Source: a virus. Taken from it: a DNA stretch of 64,000 nucleotides. A program made the position numbers and the translations under genes. This document shows positions 22,794 through 30,007 of this stretch, in pieces. The notes beneath the pieces were generated by a model. That model ran no database searches. It was not told the DNA's origin and saw nothing but the letters and a program-made list of their open reading frames with translations. The number at the start of each line of letters is the position of its first letter. Position 1 is the first letter of the stretch. The stretch is taken from IMG/VR virus record IMGVR_UViG_3300032286_000437, positions 1 to 64,000 of that record; one strand, 5' to 3'.

Positions 22794-23273
22794 ATGTCCA
22801 ATGCGTTGAGTTTGAATGATAAAATTGAAGAGGCTCTTAAGGATGATAACATACTAAAGATAATGAATCGGGCTTCTAAGAGGTTTAGAGGACAGTTAGA
22901 TAATGATACTATCTATACCTGTCAAATTAATGCTCTTTGGAAGGCTTTCGTTAATCATGATCCCAATAAAGCAGCTAAATTCACCACATATTTGTTTAAC
23001 GGGGTATTTATTGAGTGCATGAAAGAGATCAAGTTTAAGAACAAGTTTCAGAGGTTTGGTGGCAAGTTGCATGATAATATTTCTAGCGAAAAAGACCCAT
23101 TCCTCATGATAGACATATTCGATGAGCTTAACGACGAGGAAAAGCAGATATTTATAGACAAGGCTAGCAACATGACAATTGCTGAAATGTCTCAAAAATA
23201 TAACACAAATCGTGAAAGCACAAGGCGAAAAGTACACAAGATTATCAAAAACATTAGCAAGAAATTTGCATAA
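22794..23273 (+). CDS. putative phage sigma factor (sigma70-like)
   Basis: Start at 22794 after AAAGGAGATTGAT. 159 residues with a region-2-like N-terminal half (YTCQINALWKAFVNHDP, KFTTYLFNGVFIECMKEIKFKN) and a region-4-like C-terminal helix-turn-helix (LNDEEKQIFIDKASNMTIAEMSQKYNTNRESTRRKVHKI). This is the layout of a minimal sigma such as T4 gp55, which directs late transcription. A TATAAATA motif, the T4 late promoter core, lies six bases after the gene. A late sigma is a reasonable inference. Confidence 0.75.
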   Translation: MSNALSLNDKIEEALKDDNILKIMNRASKRFRGQLDNDTIYTCQINALWKAFVNHDPNKAAKFTTYLFNGVFIECMKEIKFKNKFQRFGGKLHDNISSEKDPFLMIDIFDELNDEEKQIFIDKASNMTIAEMSQKYNTNRESTRRKVHKIIKNISKKFA

Positions 23274-23278
23274 TCGTG

Positions 23279-23286
23279 TATAAATA
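23279..23286 (+). promoter_or_regulatory. T4-type late promoter motif TATAAATA
   Basis: An exact TATAAATA, the core recognised by T4 gp55 and its kin, lies 65 bases upstream of the ATG at 23352 and at the entry to the late-type region. No -35 is expected for such promoters. One 8-mer in an AT-rich genome can also arise by chance. Confidence 0.5.
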
Positions 23287-23351
23287 AATAGGAATTGGAC
23301 TATACAAGGACATGGATATTAAAATACACTCATTTTACAGGAGAAATATCT

Positions 23352-23990
23352 ATGGCCTCTACAAAAGCAATTAGTGCTAACGCTCAAAAGAATAATGGCG
23401 GTACAATAGTCCAAGCTGGCAATGTTGACACAAGTGGTAAGGTGTCGGTTTCCAGCCTACAGTTAACTTCCATCAACGCTTCAGCAAATAAAGCTTATGG
23501 TTCATTGGTAGTTGCTGACAATGCCGTTGGTGGTGGTTCTAGCGACCCTCACGGCGTAAAGACAGCAAAGAGTGGCACAGGTGGTTTAGCCTATTTTCCA
23601 AACCGTGCCGCTGGCGATACTAATTTTATTATCAGAGGCGCTGGCGACAACGCTTCTAAGATTAATAATGATTCTTCAACTCTACTAACTATTCCCGGCG
23701 GTGCAACAAATGTGACAATTAACAAACGGGTCACAACTCGTCAACTTGGCACATATGCAACAGCTTCGTATAATATTCTCGCAGTACCAAATGGCAATGT
23801 GGTTCCCGGCAGAACAAAGGGAAGTGGTGCAGGTTCATCTGTAGCCTATGTACAGGCAGACGGTATTACATCGGCAATAGATGCCGCCGCAGCAGTAAGC
23901 CGTGCAGTTCCCGGTAATCTTACCTATATGTTTGGTGCAGTCAAGGCAGTAAGCGTATCTTACAAAGCTAAGAACTCTTTCGAATCTTAA
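23352..23990 (+). CDS. probable virion structural protein (212 aa)
   Basis: The start at 23352 follows CAGGAGAAATATCT; an earlier in-frame ATG at 23295 lies in the promoter region. The product is rich in Gly, Ala, Ser, Thr and Asn with beta-strand repeats (SKINNDSSTLLTIPGG, VTINKRVTTRQLG) and almost no Cys. Such composition is typical of abundant capsid or tail decoration proteins. Codon use is richer in G/C than in neighbours, fitting high expression. The exact role is not recognised. Confidence 0.65.
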   Translation: MASTKAISANAQKNNGGTIVQAGNVDTSGKVSVSSLQLTSINASANKAYGSLVVADNAVGGGSSDPHGVKTAKSGTGGLAYFPNRAAGDTNFIIRGAGDNASKINNDSSTLLTIPGGATNVTINKRVTTRQLGTYATASYNILAVPNGNVVPGRTKGSGAGSSVAYVQADGITSAIDAAAAVSRAVPGNLTYMFGAVKAVSVSYKAKNSFES

Positions 23991-24015
23991 TATTTAGTAG
24001 TATCTAGTTAAATAT

Positions 24016-24045
24016 AGCGGGTGCTTTTTAAAAGAAGTACCCGCT
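24016..24045 (+). terminator. hairpin, possible terminator
   Basis: AGCGGGT (24016-24022) pairs with ACCCGCT (24039-24045), extended by CTT/AAG inside. It is followed by GTATATAACATAAC rather than a clear T run, so it may be an inefficient terminator or an RNA-stabilising hairpin after the structural gene. Confidence 0.5.
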
Positions 24046-24071
24046 GTATATAACATAACTTTGGAGAAATC

Positions 24072-24665
24072 ATGATAGATTTTAAAAATCCAGAGTCAAT
24101 AACTCTAATCATAAGCTTGCTTGGCGGCTTTGGTACTTTCTTAAGTTTGGTGTGGGTCAAAGCTGTTAGACCTATTATTAAACTCATGAATGGTCAAGAG
24201 TCAGTGGCTAGAGCTATTAAAGATATTAAGAAGGAACTTACTACAAATGGAGGAAATAGTTTAAAAGATGCCGTAATTGATTTAAGAACAACTTGTCACA
24301 GGATGGAAACAAGGCAAAAGATTATAGAACAACGCACAAAAGCTGCCCTACATTATAGTTTAGTATCACTATTTGAAACTGATAATAAAGGGCGCATTAC
24401 ATGGGCAAATGAAAATTTCTGCAAATTAACATCTAATAAATTACAAAATGCCGAAGGGTATGATTGGATTTCATATATAGACGAAAATGAAAGAGAAGAT
24501 TTTCTCGCAGAATTTCAATCTTGCTTAGATATGAGTAGGAAATTTATGAGAATTAGTAAAAACTGTGACGGCAAATTCGTACAAATGATCGGTTTTCCTT
24601 ATAAGATTAACGATCATGAGCATGGGGGTTTTTTAGTAAGTGTTTCAGAAATCAAAGAGGTATAA
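24072..24665 (+). CDS. PAS-domain membrane protein
   Basis: 197 residues. A hydrophobic helix spans about residues 10-31 (ITLIISLLGGFGTFLSLVWV), followed by a charged helix and then a PAS domain from about 95: SLVSLFETDNKGRITWANENFCKLT, then GYDWISYIDENERE. PAS domains sense small ligands, redox or voltage, or mediate protein contacts; no output domain is present. It lies directly upstream of a holin-like gene, so it may adjust holin or lysis timing (inference). Confidence 0.75.
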   Translation: MIDFKNPESITLIISLLGGFGTFLSLVWVKAVRPIIKLMNGQESVARAIKDIKKELTTNGGNSLKDAVIDLRTTCHRMETRQKIIEQRTKAALHYSLVSLFETDNKGRITWANENFCKLTSNKLQNAEGYDWISYIDENEREDFLAEFQSCLDMSRKFMRISKNCDGKFVQMIGFPYKINDHEHGGFLVSVSEIKEV

Positions 24666-24667
24666 AA

Positions 24668-24877
24668 ATGTTAACTTCAAGAAGTTATCAGTTAGATAAG
24701 AATGATGTTATAGCTCTAGCAAAAAATGCTGTGCTAGTTGGTTTAGCCGCAGTATTAACCTACGTTGGAGAAAATCTAGTCAAACTAGATCTTGGTCCTA
24801 GTATTGCTTTATTTGTTCCAGTAGTAGCTATGGTGTTAGATTCAGCAGTAAAATGGGCCAAGAATAACGTAAAGTAA
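24668..24877 (+). CDS. holin-like small membrane protein (69 aa)
   Basis: 69 residues. Two hydrophobic segments (NAVLVGLAAVLTYVG and IALFVPVVAMVLDSAV) are separated by a short polar turn, with a basic C-terminus (KWAKNNVK). This is the size and layout of class II holins, which make holes in the inner membrane. It sits between a PAS membrane protein and a peptidase, consistent with a lysis cassette. Confidence 0.65.
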   Translation: MLTSRSYQLDKNDVIALAKNAVLVGLAAVLTYVGENLVKLDLGPSIALFVPVVAMVLDSAVKWAKNNVK

Positions 24878-24889
24878 AGGAATAATCCG

Positions 24890-25810
24890 ATGTTTAAAAC
24901 TCCAAATGAGCTTTTACAAGCTTATAAAAATGGCTTACAAGGCTCATGGTGCGACCCAGAGGATGTGTCAAAACTCTTAGGGGAATTGCCACATCCTTTG
25001 TTTGGAGCCGCAGCCTATGATTTAACTGGAAGCGGCAAAGGCAAACTTGCTCTTTTATTTAAGAGTATTCAGAAATTTGATCCCGATTTTGGTAGATCAG
25101 AACGACAAACTACTGGAGATTGCGTGAGCCATGCTACAAGAAATAGTGTAGATATTACACGCTGCCATGAAATAATAGGTGGTCAGCATGAAGATTTCAT
25201 AACTCGCGGTGCTACAGAAGGCATTTATGGTTGTAGGGGTCATGGCGGTCAAGGAATGTCATGCTCAGAAGCTGCACGATTCGTAAATAAAAATGGCGGT
25301 ATCTTACTAAGACAAAAATATGGCGAGATTGATCTTTCGGTTTATGATAGTACTATTGGTACAAAGTGGGGTTCTAGAGGAATTCCAGAAGATATTATTA
25401 AAGCGGCACAAAAACATCAAGTTAAAACTATTAGTTTGATTAACACAACAGATCAAGCAAGAGATGCTTTAGCCAATGGATATTCTATTTCCGTGTGTAG
25501 TAATTCTGGTTACTCTTCTCGTAGAGATAAACATGGTATAGCAAAAAGAAGTGGAAATTGGGGCCATGCGATGGCATGGGTAGGAATGGACGATACACGC
25601 GAAATATATAATGAAACATTATTTTTGGTGCAAAATTCTTGGGGTGTTTGGAATGGCGGTGATAAACGTCATGATCAACCCGATGGAAGTTTTTGGATTA
25701 GACAAGGTGATGCAGAAGAAATGTTAGCTGCTAATGGTTCTTGGGTATTTAGTGATGTAGACGGTTTTCCAGCCAGAAAAGTAAATTGGACTATTAACGA
25801 AATATTTTGA
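24890..25810 (+). CDS. papain-like (C1) cysteine peptidase
   Basis: 306 residues with the C1 catalytic set: Cys78 in TTGDCVSHAT, His226 in NWGHAMAWVG and Asn249 in LVQNSWG. There is no signal peptide and no propeptide beyond about 70 residues. It follows a holin-like gene, so it could be an endopeptidase endolysin that reaches peptidoglycan through holin lesions. A virion-maturation or tail peptidase is the alternative. C1 peptidases are unusual as phage lysins. Confidence 0.8.
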   Translation: MFKTPNELLQAYKNGLQGSWCDPEDVSKLLGELPHPLFGAAAYDLTGSGKGKLALLFKSIQKFDPDFGRSERQTTGDCVSHATRNSVDITRCHEIIGGQHEDFITRGATEGIYGCRGHGGQGMSCSEAARFVNKNGGILLRQKYGEIDLSVYDSTIGTKWGSRGIPEDIIKAAQKHQVKTISLINTTDQARDALANGYSISVCSNSGYSSRRDKHGIAKRSGNWGHAMAWVGMDDTREIYNETLFLVQNSWGVWNGGDKRHDQPDGSFWIRQGDAEEMLAANGSWVFSDVDGFPARKVNWTINEIF

Positions 25811-25847
25811 AAAACATTTCAATATTTATTCAAATTAAGGATAGTTT

Positions 25848-27764
25848 GTGACTACTTCATACGAAAACATACAAATTCGCCGTGGTTCAAATACAGATTT
25901 TAATCAAGTAAATCCTATTTTAAAAGATGGTGAGCCAGCATTTACTATTGATGACAATATATTAAAAATTGGAGACGGTGTAACTCCTTGGAATGATCTA
26001 TTATCAATTGGTGGAACTGGTGGAAATTCTAATCTAATAAAATATTCCTATTTTTTAAATGCAACGCCATTTATAGCAGCACACTCAAGTTTTCGTTTAA
26101 TACTTGATGCTCCAGATGTTTTAGAATCAAAAAGATATTCTATAATAGCTTCACCATCAAGATCTTTTTACGATGGAATGGTTATAGCGTATTCTTATGT
26201 TAGCGCAGATAATGAAATAACAATAGTTTTAGTAAATGGTAATTCAAAAGATATTCCTTTTGAAGAAGCTTCGTTAGTAATAAATGCAACAATTATTTTA
26301 ATGGATGAATTTAGTGATATTATTGATGGTCCAACTATTTTAGATCCATCTGTATCAACAACAACAACTACTTCTGGCCCCACAACAACCACTACTTCTG
26401 GTCCCACAACAACAACTACTTCTGGCCCCACAACAACAACTACTTCTGGCCCCACAACAACAACTACTTCTGGCCCCACAACAACCACTACTTCTGGTCC
26501 CACAACAACCACTACTTCTGGTCCCACAACAACAACTACAACAGCTATACCAAATAGAGCTATCACATTCGCCGCATATGGAAGAAGAACCTTAACCTAT
26601 ACACATCCCTCGTATAACTCAACGTCAACATTAGATACTGGAACGATAAATGTCGGTACTGGTAGCAATCCAAGTTATTATGGAACCTATGATCAAGACG
26701 GTAATGTTTATGAATTGATAGAAGATTTTAATAATGGTCCAGAAAGCATTAATAATCCTGATCAGACCAGAATTGCACTTGGCGGGGATGTTTTCTCAGA
26801 AAATGGATTCGAAAGAGTTAGCGTTGGCAGTTTTGGCGAAAAGGATTATATCTACTTTAATAGAATACCAAAGGGGGTAATTCCAATTAAGCCAATAGGT
26901 AACACAATTAATTTATCAAATCCTTTAGGCAATGATTATTTTGGATTAAGATTAGTTAGAAATACTGAACCTCCAAGCAATGAATTAAGTTCATGGTGTA
27001 AAGTTGGAAATATATCAAATCCACCAGATCCATTTATTAACCCAATATCCAGCAATGGTAATATATACGGCACAGTTATTGACGGCGGATTCTCTAATAC
27101 TAGGGTTTCATATTATTTAAATAATCGCGCACAGTCAACGAACCCTTTAAATAGAATAGGGTCAGTAGGTTATGAATATTGGATTAAAAAAGTGCCTGTC
27201 ACATATTCAGAATTTGTTACATATCTAAATTTGGTTGACCCAAATGGGATTCACTTTTTTAATTTAAGATATTGTATAATAGGAATGCAACAGTCTGGTT
27301 CAAACTTTATTGTTCCAACAGAAAGTAATTCGGATACTGGGCTTAGAGTACCTCACGGTAATTATTTATTACACGATAATGGTAGAGGAGTTGGTAATAG
27401 ATATTATGTTAATCCATACCATTTAAATAAACCTGTTTATAGTTTGAACTGGACTCATGCTGCAAGATATTGTAATTGGATACACAATGGAAAAGGCAAT
27501 GCGGATACAGAAAATGGGGCATATGATTTAAGACGCAACGAAGAATTAACATATCGTATAACCAGACAAAGTGCTGAAATAGCAGCTATTCCAACACTAA
27601 ATGAATGGCATAAAGCAGCTTATTATAATCCTATTAGTAATACATATTACAATTTTGCTACCCAAAGTAATAGACTTCCGCAACCTTGTAGCCAAAATAT
27701 ATCTACTGGTAACGGAATCATCAACTTGACACAAAACTCAATATACGTACATTACCCACTTTAA
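25848..27764 (+). CDS. tail fibre protein: Mtd_N, Thr-rich linker, FGE-like domains
   Basis: 638 residues, GTG start after AAGGATAG. Residues about 5-52 are an Mtd_N-type fibre module (IQIRRGSNTDFN, LKIGDGVTPWNDL). A linker of seven TTTTTSGP repeats (about 171-226) follows. The C-terminal 400 residues are of formylglycine-generating-enzyme/C-type-lectin type. About 235-375 has DQDGNVYELIEDFN and GLRLVRN, usually the end of this fold. About 425-638 has PVYSLNWTHAARYCNWIHNG and PTLNEWHKAAYY, usually its beginning. Probably a receptor-binding fibre without enzyme activity. Confidence 0.8.
   Translation: MTTSYENIQIRRGSNTDFNQVNPILKDGEPAFTIDDNILKIGDGVTPWNDLLSIGGTGGNSNLIKYSYFLNATPFIAAHSSFRLILDAPDVLESKRYSIIASPSRSFYDGMVIAYSYVSADNEITIVLVNGNSKDIPFEEASLVINATIILMDEFSDIIDGPTILDPSVSTTTTTSGPTTTTTSGPTTTTTSGPTTTTTSGPTTTTTSGPTTTTTSGPTTTTTSGPTTTTTTAIPNRAITFAAYGRRTLTYTHPSYNSTSTLDTGTINVGTGSNPSYYGTYDQDGNVYELIEDFNNGPESINNPDQTRIALGGDVFSENGFERVSVGSFGEKDYIYFNRIPKGVIPIKPIGNTINLSNPLGNDYFGLRLVRNTEPPSNELSSWCKVGNISNPPDPFINPISSNGNIYGTVIDGGFSNTRVSYYLNNRAQSTNPLNRIGSVGYEYWIKKVPVTYSEFVTYLNLVDPNGIHFFNLRYCIIGMQQSGSNFIVPTESNSDTGLRVPHGNYLLHDNGRGVGNRYYVNPYHLNKPVYSLNWTHAARYCNWIHNGKGNADTENGAYDLRRNEELTYRITRQSAEIAAIPTLNEWHKAAYYNPISNTYYNFATQSNRLPQPCSQNISTGNGIINLTQNSIYVHYPL
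26358..26525 (+). repeat. in-frame 24-bp tandem repeat (7 units)
   Basis: Seven near-identical 24-base units encode TTTTTSGP. Units differ only at synonymous third positions (GGC or GGT, ACA or ACC), so the array seems recently expanded and kept in frame. Length could vary by recombination without breaking the protein. Confidence 0.9.
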
Positions 27765-27786
27765 TTTTGTTATAATTGGAAAAATT

Positions 27787-29709
27787 ATGATATTACCAGA
27801 AAATCAAAATACATACGAGCAAATATGCAACCAATATTTGAAAACAAATCCAAATATCACTGGAATTGGTATTGGTAAAAAAATTAAAAACGGGGAGCGA
27901 TTAGATCAGTTAAGTATTATTTTTTCTGTACAAGAAAAAAAACCACTATCAGAATTGTCAGAAGAAGAAATTATTCCACAAAATATTAATATAAACAATC
28001 AAAATATAATATCAGATGTTGTTAGATGTGGTAGAGCTATTAGAGTTGGATGTAAAGATTGGGTGCAGGGACAAAAAATTATTGATGGATATGGAACTGG
28101 AACTAATGCTACAGCAGAACAAAATCTTCATAGAGTTAGTGTTAGGCCACTGGTTGGTGGAATATCTATTACAGAACAAAGTGGATTATCAGAATATCTT
28201 GGAACACTAGGATGTTTAGCAATAGATAATGAAGATGGCAAAGTTGTTGGATTAACTAATTCCCATGTTGTTTGCGAATGTTACGTTGAACCAGAAGATC
28301 AACTATCTATATACAGTTTTAATTCTTCTGGGGATCCAATTATTCAGCCAGCACTCTATGAACCATATAATGGGTCCGTGACCTCGCTACCATCAAACCA
28401 GTTAATAAATAAAATTGGAACCGTTAAAAGATATGCTTCGTCAAATTTTAATAATATCTATTTTGATAGTATTCCAAATTATATTGACGCAGCAGTAATT
28501 AGTATAGATGCTGGCAAAGCAACCTCTGCATCTTTTGGTATGCTTGGATTTAATGAAACAGGACCGCTACCATTTGCCACAACCTCGGAAATAAATAGTT
28601 TAATTTCAAATGACTGTCCGCTAGCAATTAGTTCAAGAACTACAGGAGCAAAAAATGTAGACTGTGGAATAATTGCTACTGAAATAAATTCTAGTGCATA
28701 TATTGCCGCAGAAAGATGCCTTCCTTATGATAATGACTATATTCAACAATTAATTCCTTGGTTGGGCGGAGATTTTGATTTTTGGAGAGGTGGACAGAGA
28801 AAATACATATACTATAATGATCTTGTCAAATTCGAATATGCTGATGGTTCTGATGGTGTTTCAGTTGGTGGAGATTCTGGAAGTGCTGTTATAGCACTAC
28901 TTCCCGGCGGTGTAAGAAAAATAGTCGGATTATTATTTTTAGGAACAACTGACGCAGGAGCAACGGCTGGTTGGTTTTGTAGAATAGATAGGGTAGCACA
29001 AACATTAAATGTATCTCAATGGAATGGAAATCTTAATTTTTCTAACCCATCAACTTGGCAGTATATAACAAAACCAGTAGTACTACCAGATCCAGAAAAT
29101 GACTTAATAGATCTACCTTTAACAATTACCGAGGGTGGTAAAAAATATTGGAGAATAGGAACAACTTCTCAATCAATTACAGGATCTGTTATAACTACAA
29201 CTTTAACACCCACAACTACAACTTTAAGGCCAACAACTACAACTTTAAGACCAACAACTACAACCACCACCACAACAACCGCTACCCTTCCTCCACCACC
29301 AATATTGTCAAATTTTTCTTGGGGTCAACGAGAAACGCATTCTTTTCATTGGGATGTAGCAACGATACCATATACTAAAACTGTATCGCCAGATAGTGTA
29401 AAAGTAGAATATTTCAATACTTATAACAATCAATGGACTCCTTTTAAAGAGAGTGTTACTGGCTGCGAGCCGGGAACTTATAAAAATACTCCAACTAGCC
29501 CATGTTCTTATAATAGAAACTGGACAAGTTATAAATGGTTCCCTAATGATAATGCCATACAAATATTTAAATTCAACAAACTACGACGCATTGTACCACC
29601 AGTAACAGTACCAGATCCTAGAGAAGCAGGTATTTCTAGAATATTCCGTATATCATTTGGTTATTCTGGAGTTTATGGAACACCCTCAGAAATTACAATA
29701 ACAACATAA
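27787..29709 (+). CDS. tail-associated trypsin-like protease with Thr-rich linker
   Basis: 640 residues. The N-terminal part (NITGIGIGKKIKNG, LSIIFSVQEKKPLSELSEEE) resembles the prodomain-like start of bacterial S1 proteases. The triad is complete: His160 in GLTNSHVVC, Asp234 in NYIDAAVISI and Ser364 in GGDSGSAVIA. A PTTTTLR-type Thr-rich linker (about 475-500) joins a C-terminal beta domain. No signal peptide is present. It lies between fibre genes with the same linker, so it is probably carried on the virion and cuts a host surface protein or a fibre. Confidence 0.8.
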   Translation: MILPENQNTYEQICNQYLKTNPNITGIGIGKKIKNGERLDQLSIIFSVQEKKPLSELSEEEIIPQNININNQNIISDVVRCGRAIRVGCKDWVQGQKIIDGYGTGTNATAEQNLHRVSVRPLVGGISITEQSGLSEYLGTLGCLAIDNEDGKVVGLTNSHVVCECYVEPEDQLSIYSFNSSGDPIIQPALYEPYNGSVTSLPSNQLINKIGTVKRYASSNFNNIYFDSIPNYIDAAVISIDAGKATSASFGMLGFNETGPLPFATTSEINSLISNDCPLAISSRTTGAKNVDCGIIATEINSSAYIAAERCLPYDNDYIQQLIPWLGGDFDFWRGGQRKYIYYNDLVKFEYADGSDGVSVGGDSGSAVIALLPGGVRKIVGLLFLGTTDAGATAGWFCRIDRVAQTLNVSQWNGNLNFSNPSTWQYITKPVVLPDPENDLIDLPLTITEGGKKYWRIGTTSQSITGSVITTTLTPTTTTLRPTTTTLRPTTTTTTTTTATLPPPPILSNFSWGQRETHSFHWDVATIPYTKTVSPDSVKVEYFNTYNNQWTPFKESVTGCEPGTYKNTPTSPCSYNRNWTSYKWFPNDNAIQIFKFNKLRRIVPPVTVPDPREAGISRIFRISFGYSGVYGTPSEITITT

Positions 29710-29718
29710 GGATAAAAT

Positions 29719-30003
29719 ATGGCTACTAAAAAACCAAACATACAATTAAGACAAGGAACAGAATCACAGTTCGTAGCTAAAAATACAATTCTAGGGTCTG
29801 GCGAACCATCTTTTGCTACAGACACTAAGATTATAAAAATTGGTGATAATTCAACATCATGGACAAATCTACCAAATACTGTAATTAGTAATATAAGTGG
29901 AATTACAAACGCTTCTGGCGTGTATAACATTGTATCTTTAAGCTCATCTGATTATAATAGCTTAGGCACAAAAGACCCCAAAACACTATATCTTATAAAG
30001 TAG
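29719..30003 (+). CDS. short Mtd_N-module protein (94 aa)
   Basis: 94 residues. IQLRQGTESQFVAKN, SGEPSFATDTKIIKIGDNSTSWTNLP match the Mtd_N fibre module at the start of the 25848-27764 protein. A short beta tail with ASGVYNIVSLSSSDY and KTLYLI follows. It may be an adaptor or trimer base for the fibres. AAGGATAAAAT precedes the ATG. Confidence 0.7.
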   Translation: MATKKPNIQLRQGTESQFVAKNTILGSGEPSFATDTKIIKIGDNSTSWTNLPNTVISNISGITNASGVYNIVSLSSSDYNSLGTKDPKTLYLIK

Positions 30004-30007
30004 TAGT

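Noticed and set aside
26358-26525. CRISPR-like array
   Set aside because: The 24-bp units are directly adjacent, lack spacers and encode an in-frame Thr-rich linker.
27724-27776. TTGACA at 27725 and TATAAT at 27771 as a promoter
   Set aside because: The two elements are about 40 bases apart and cannot form one promoter; the TATAAT alone in an AT-rich gap is weak evidence.
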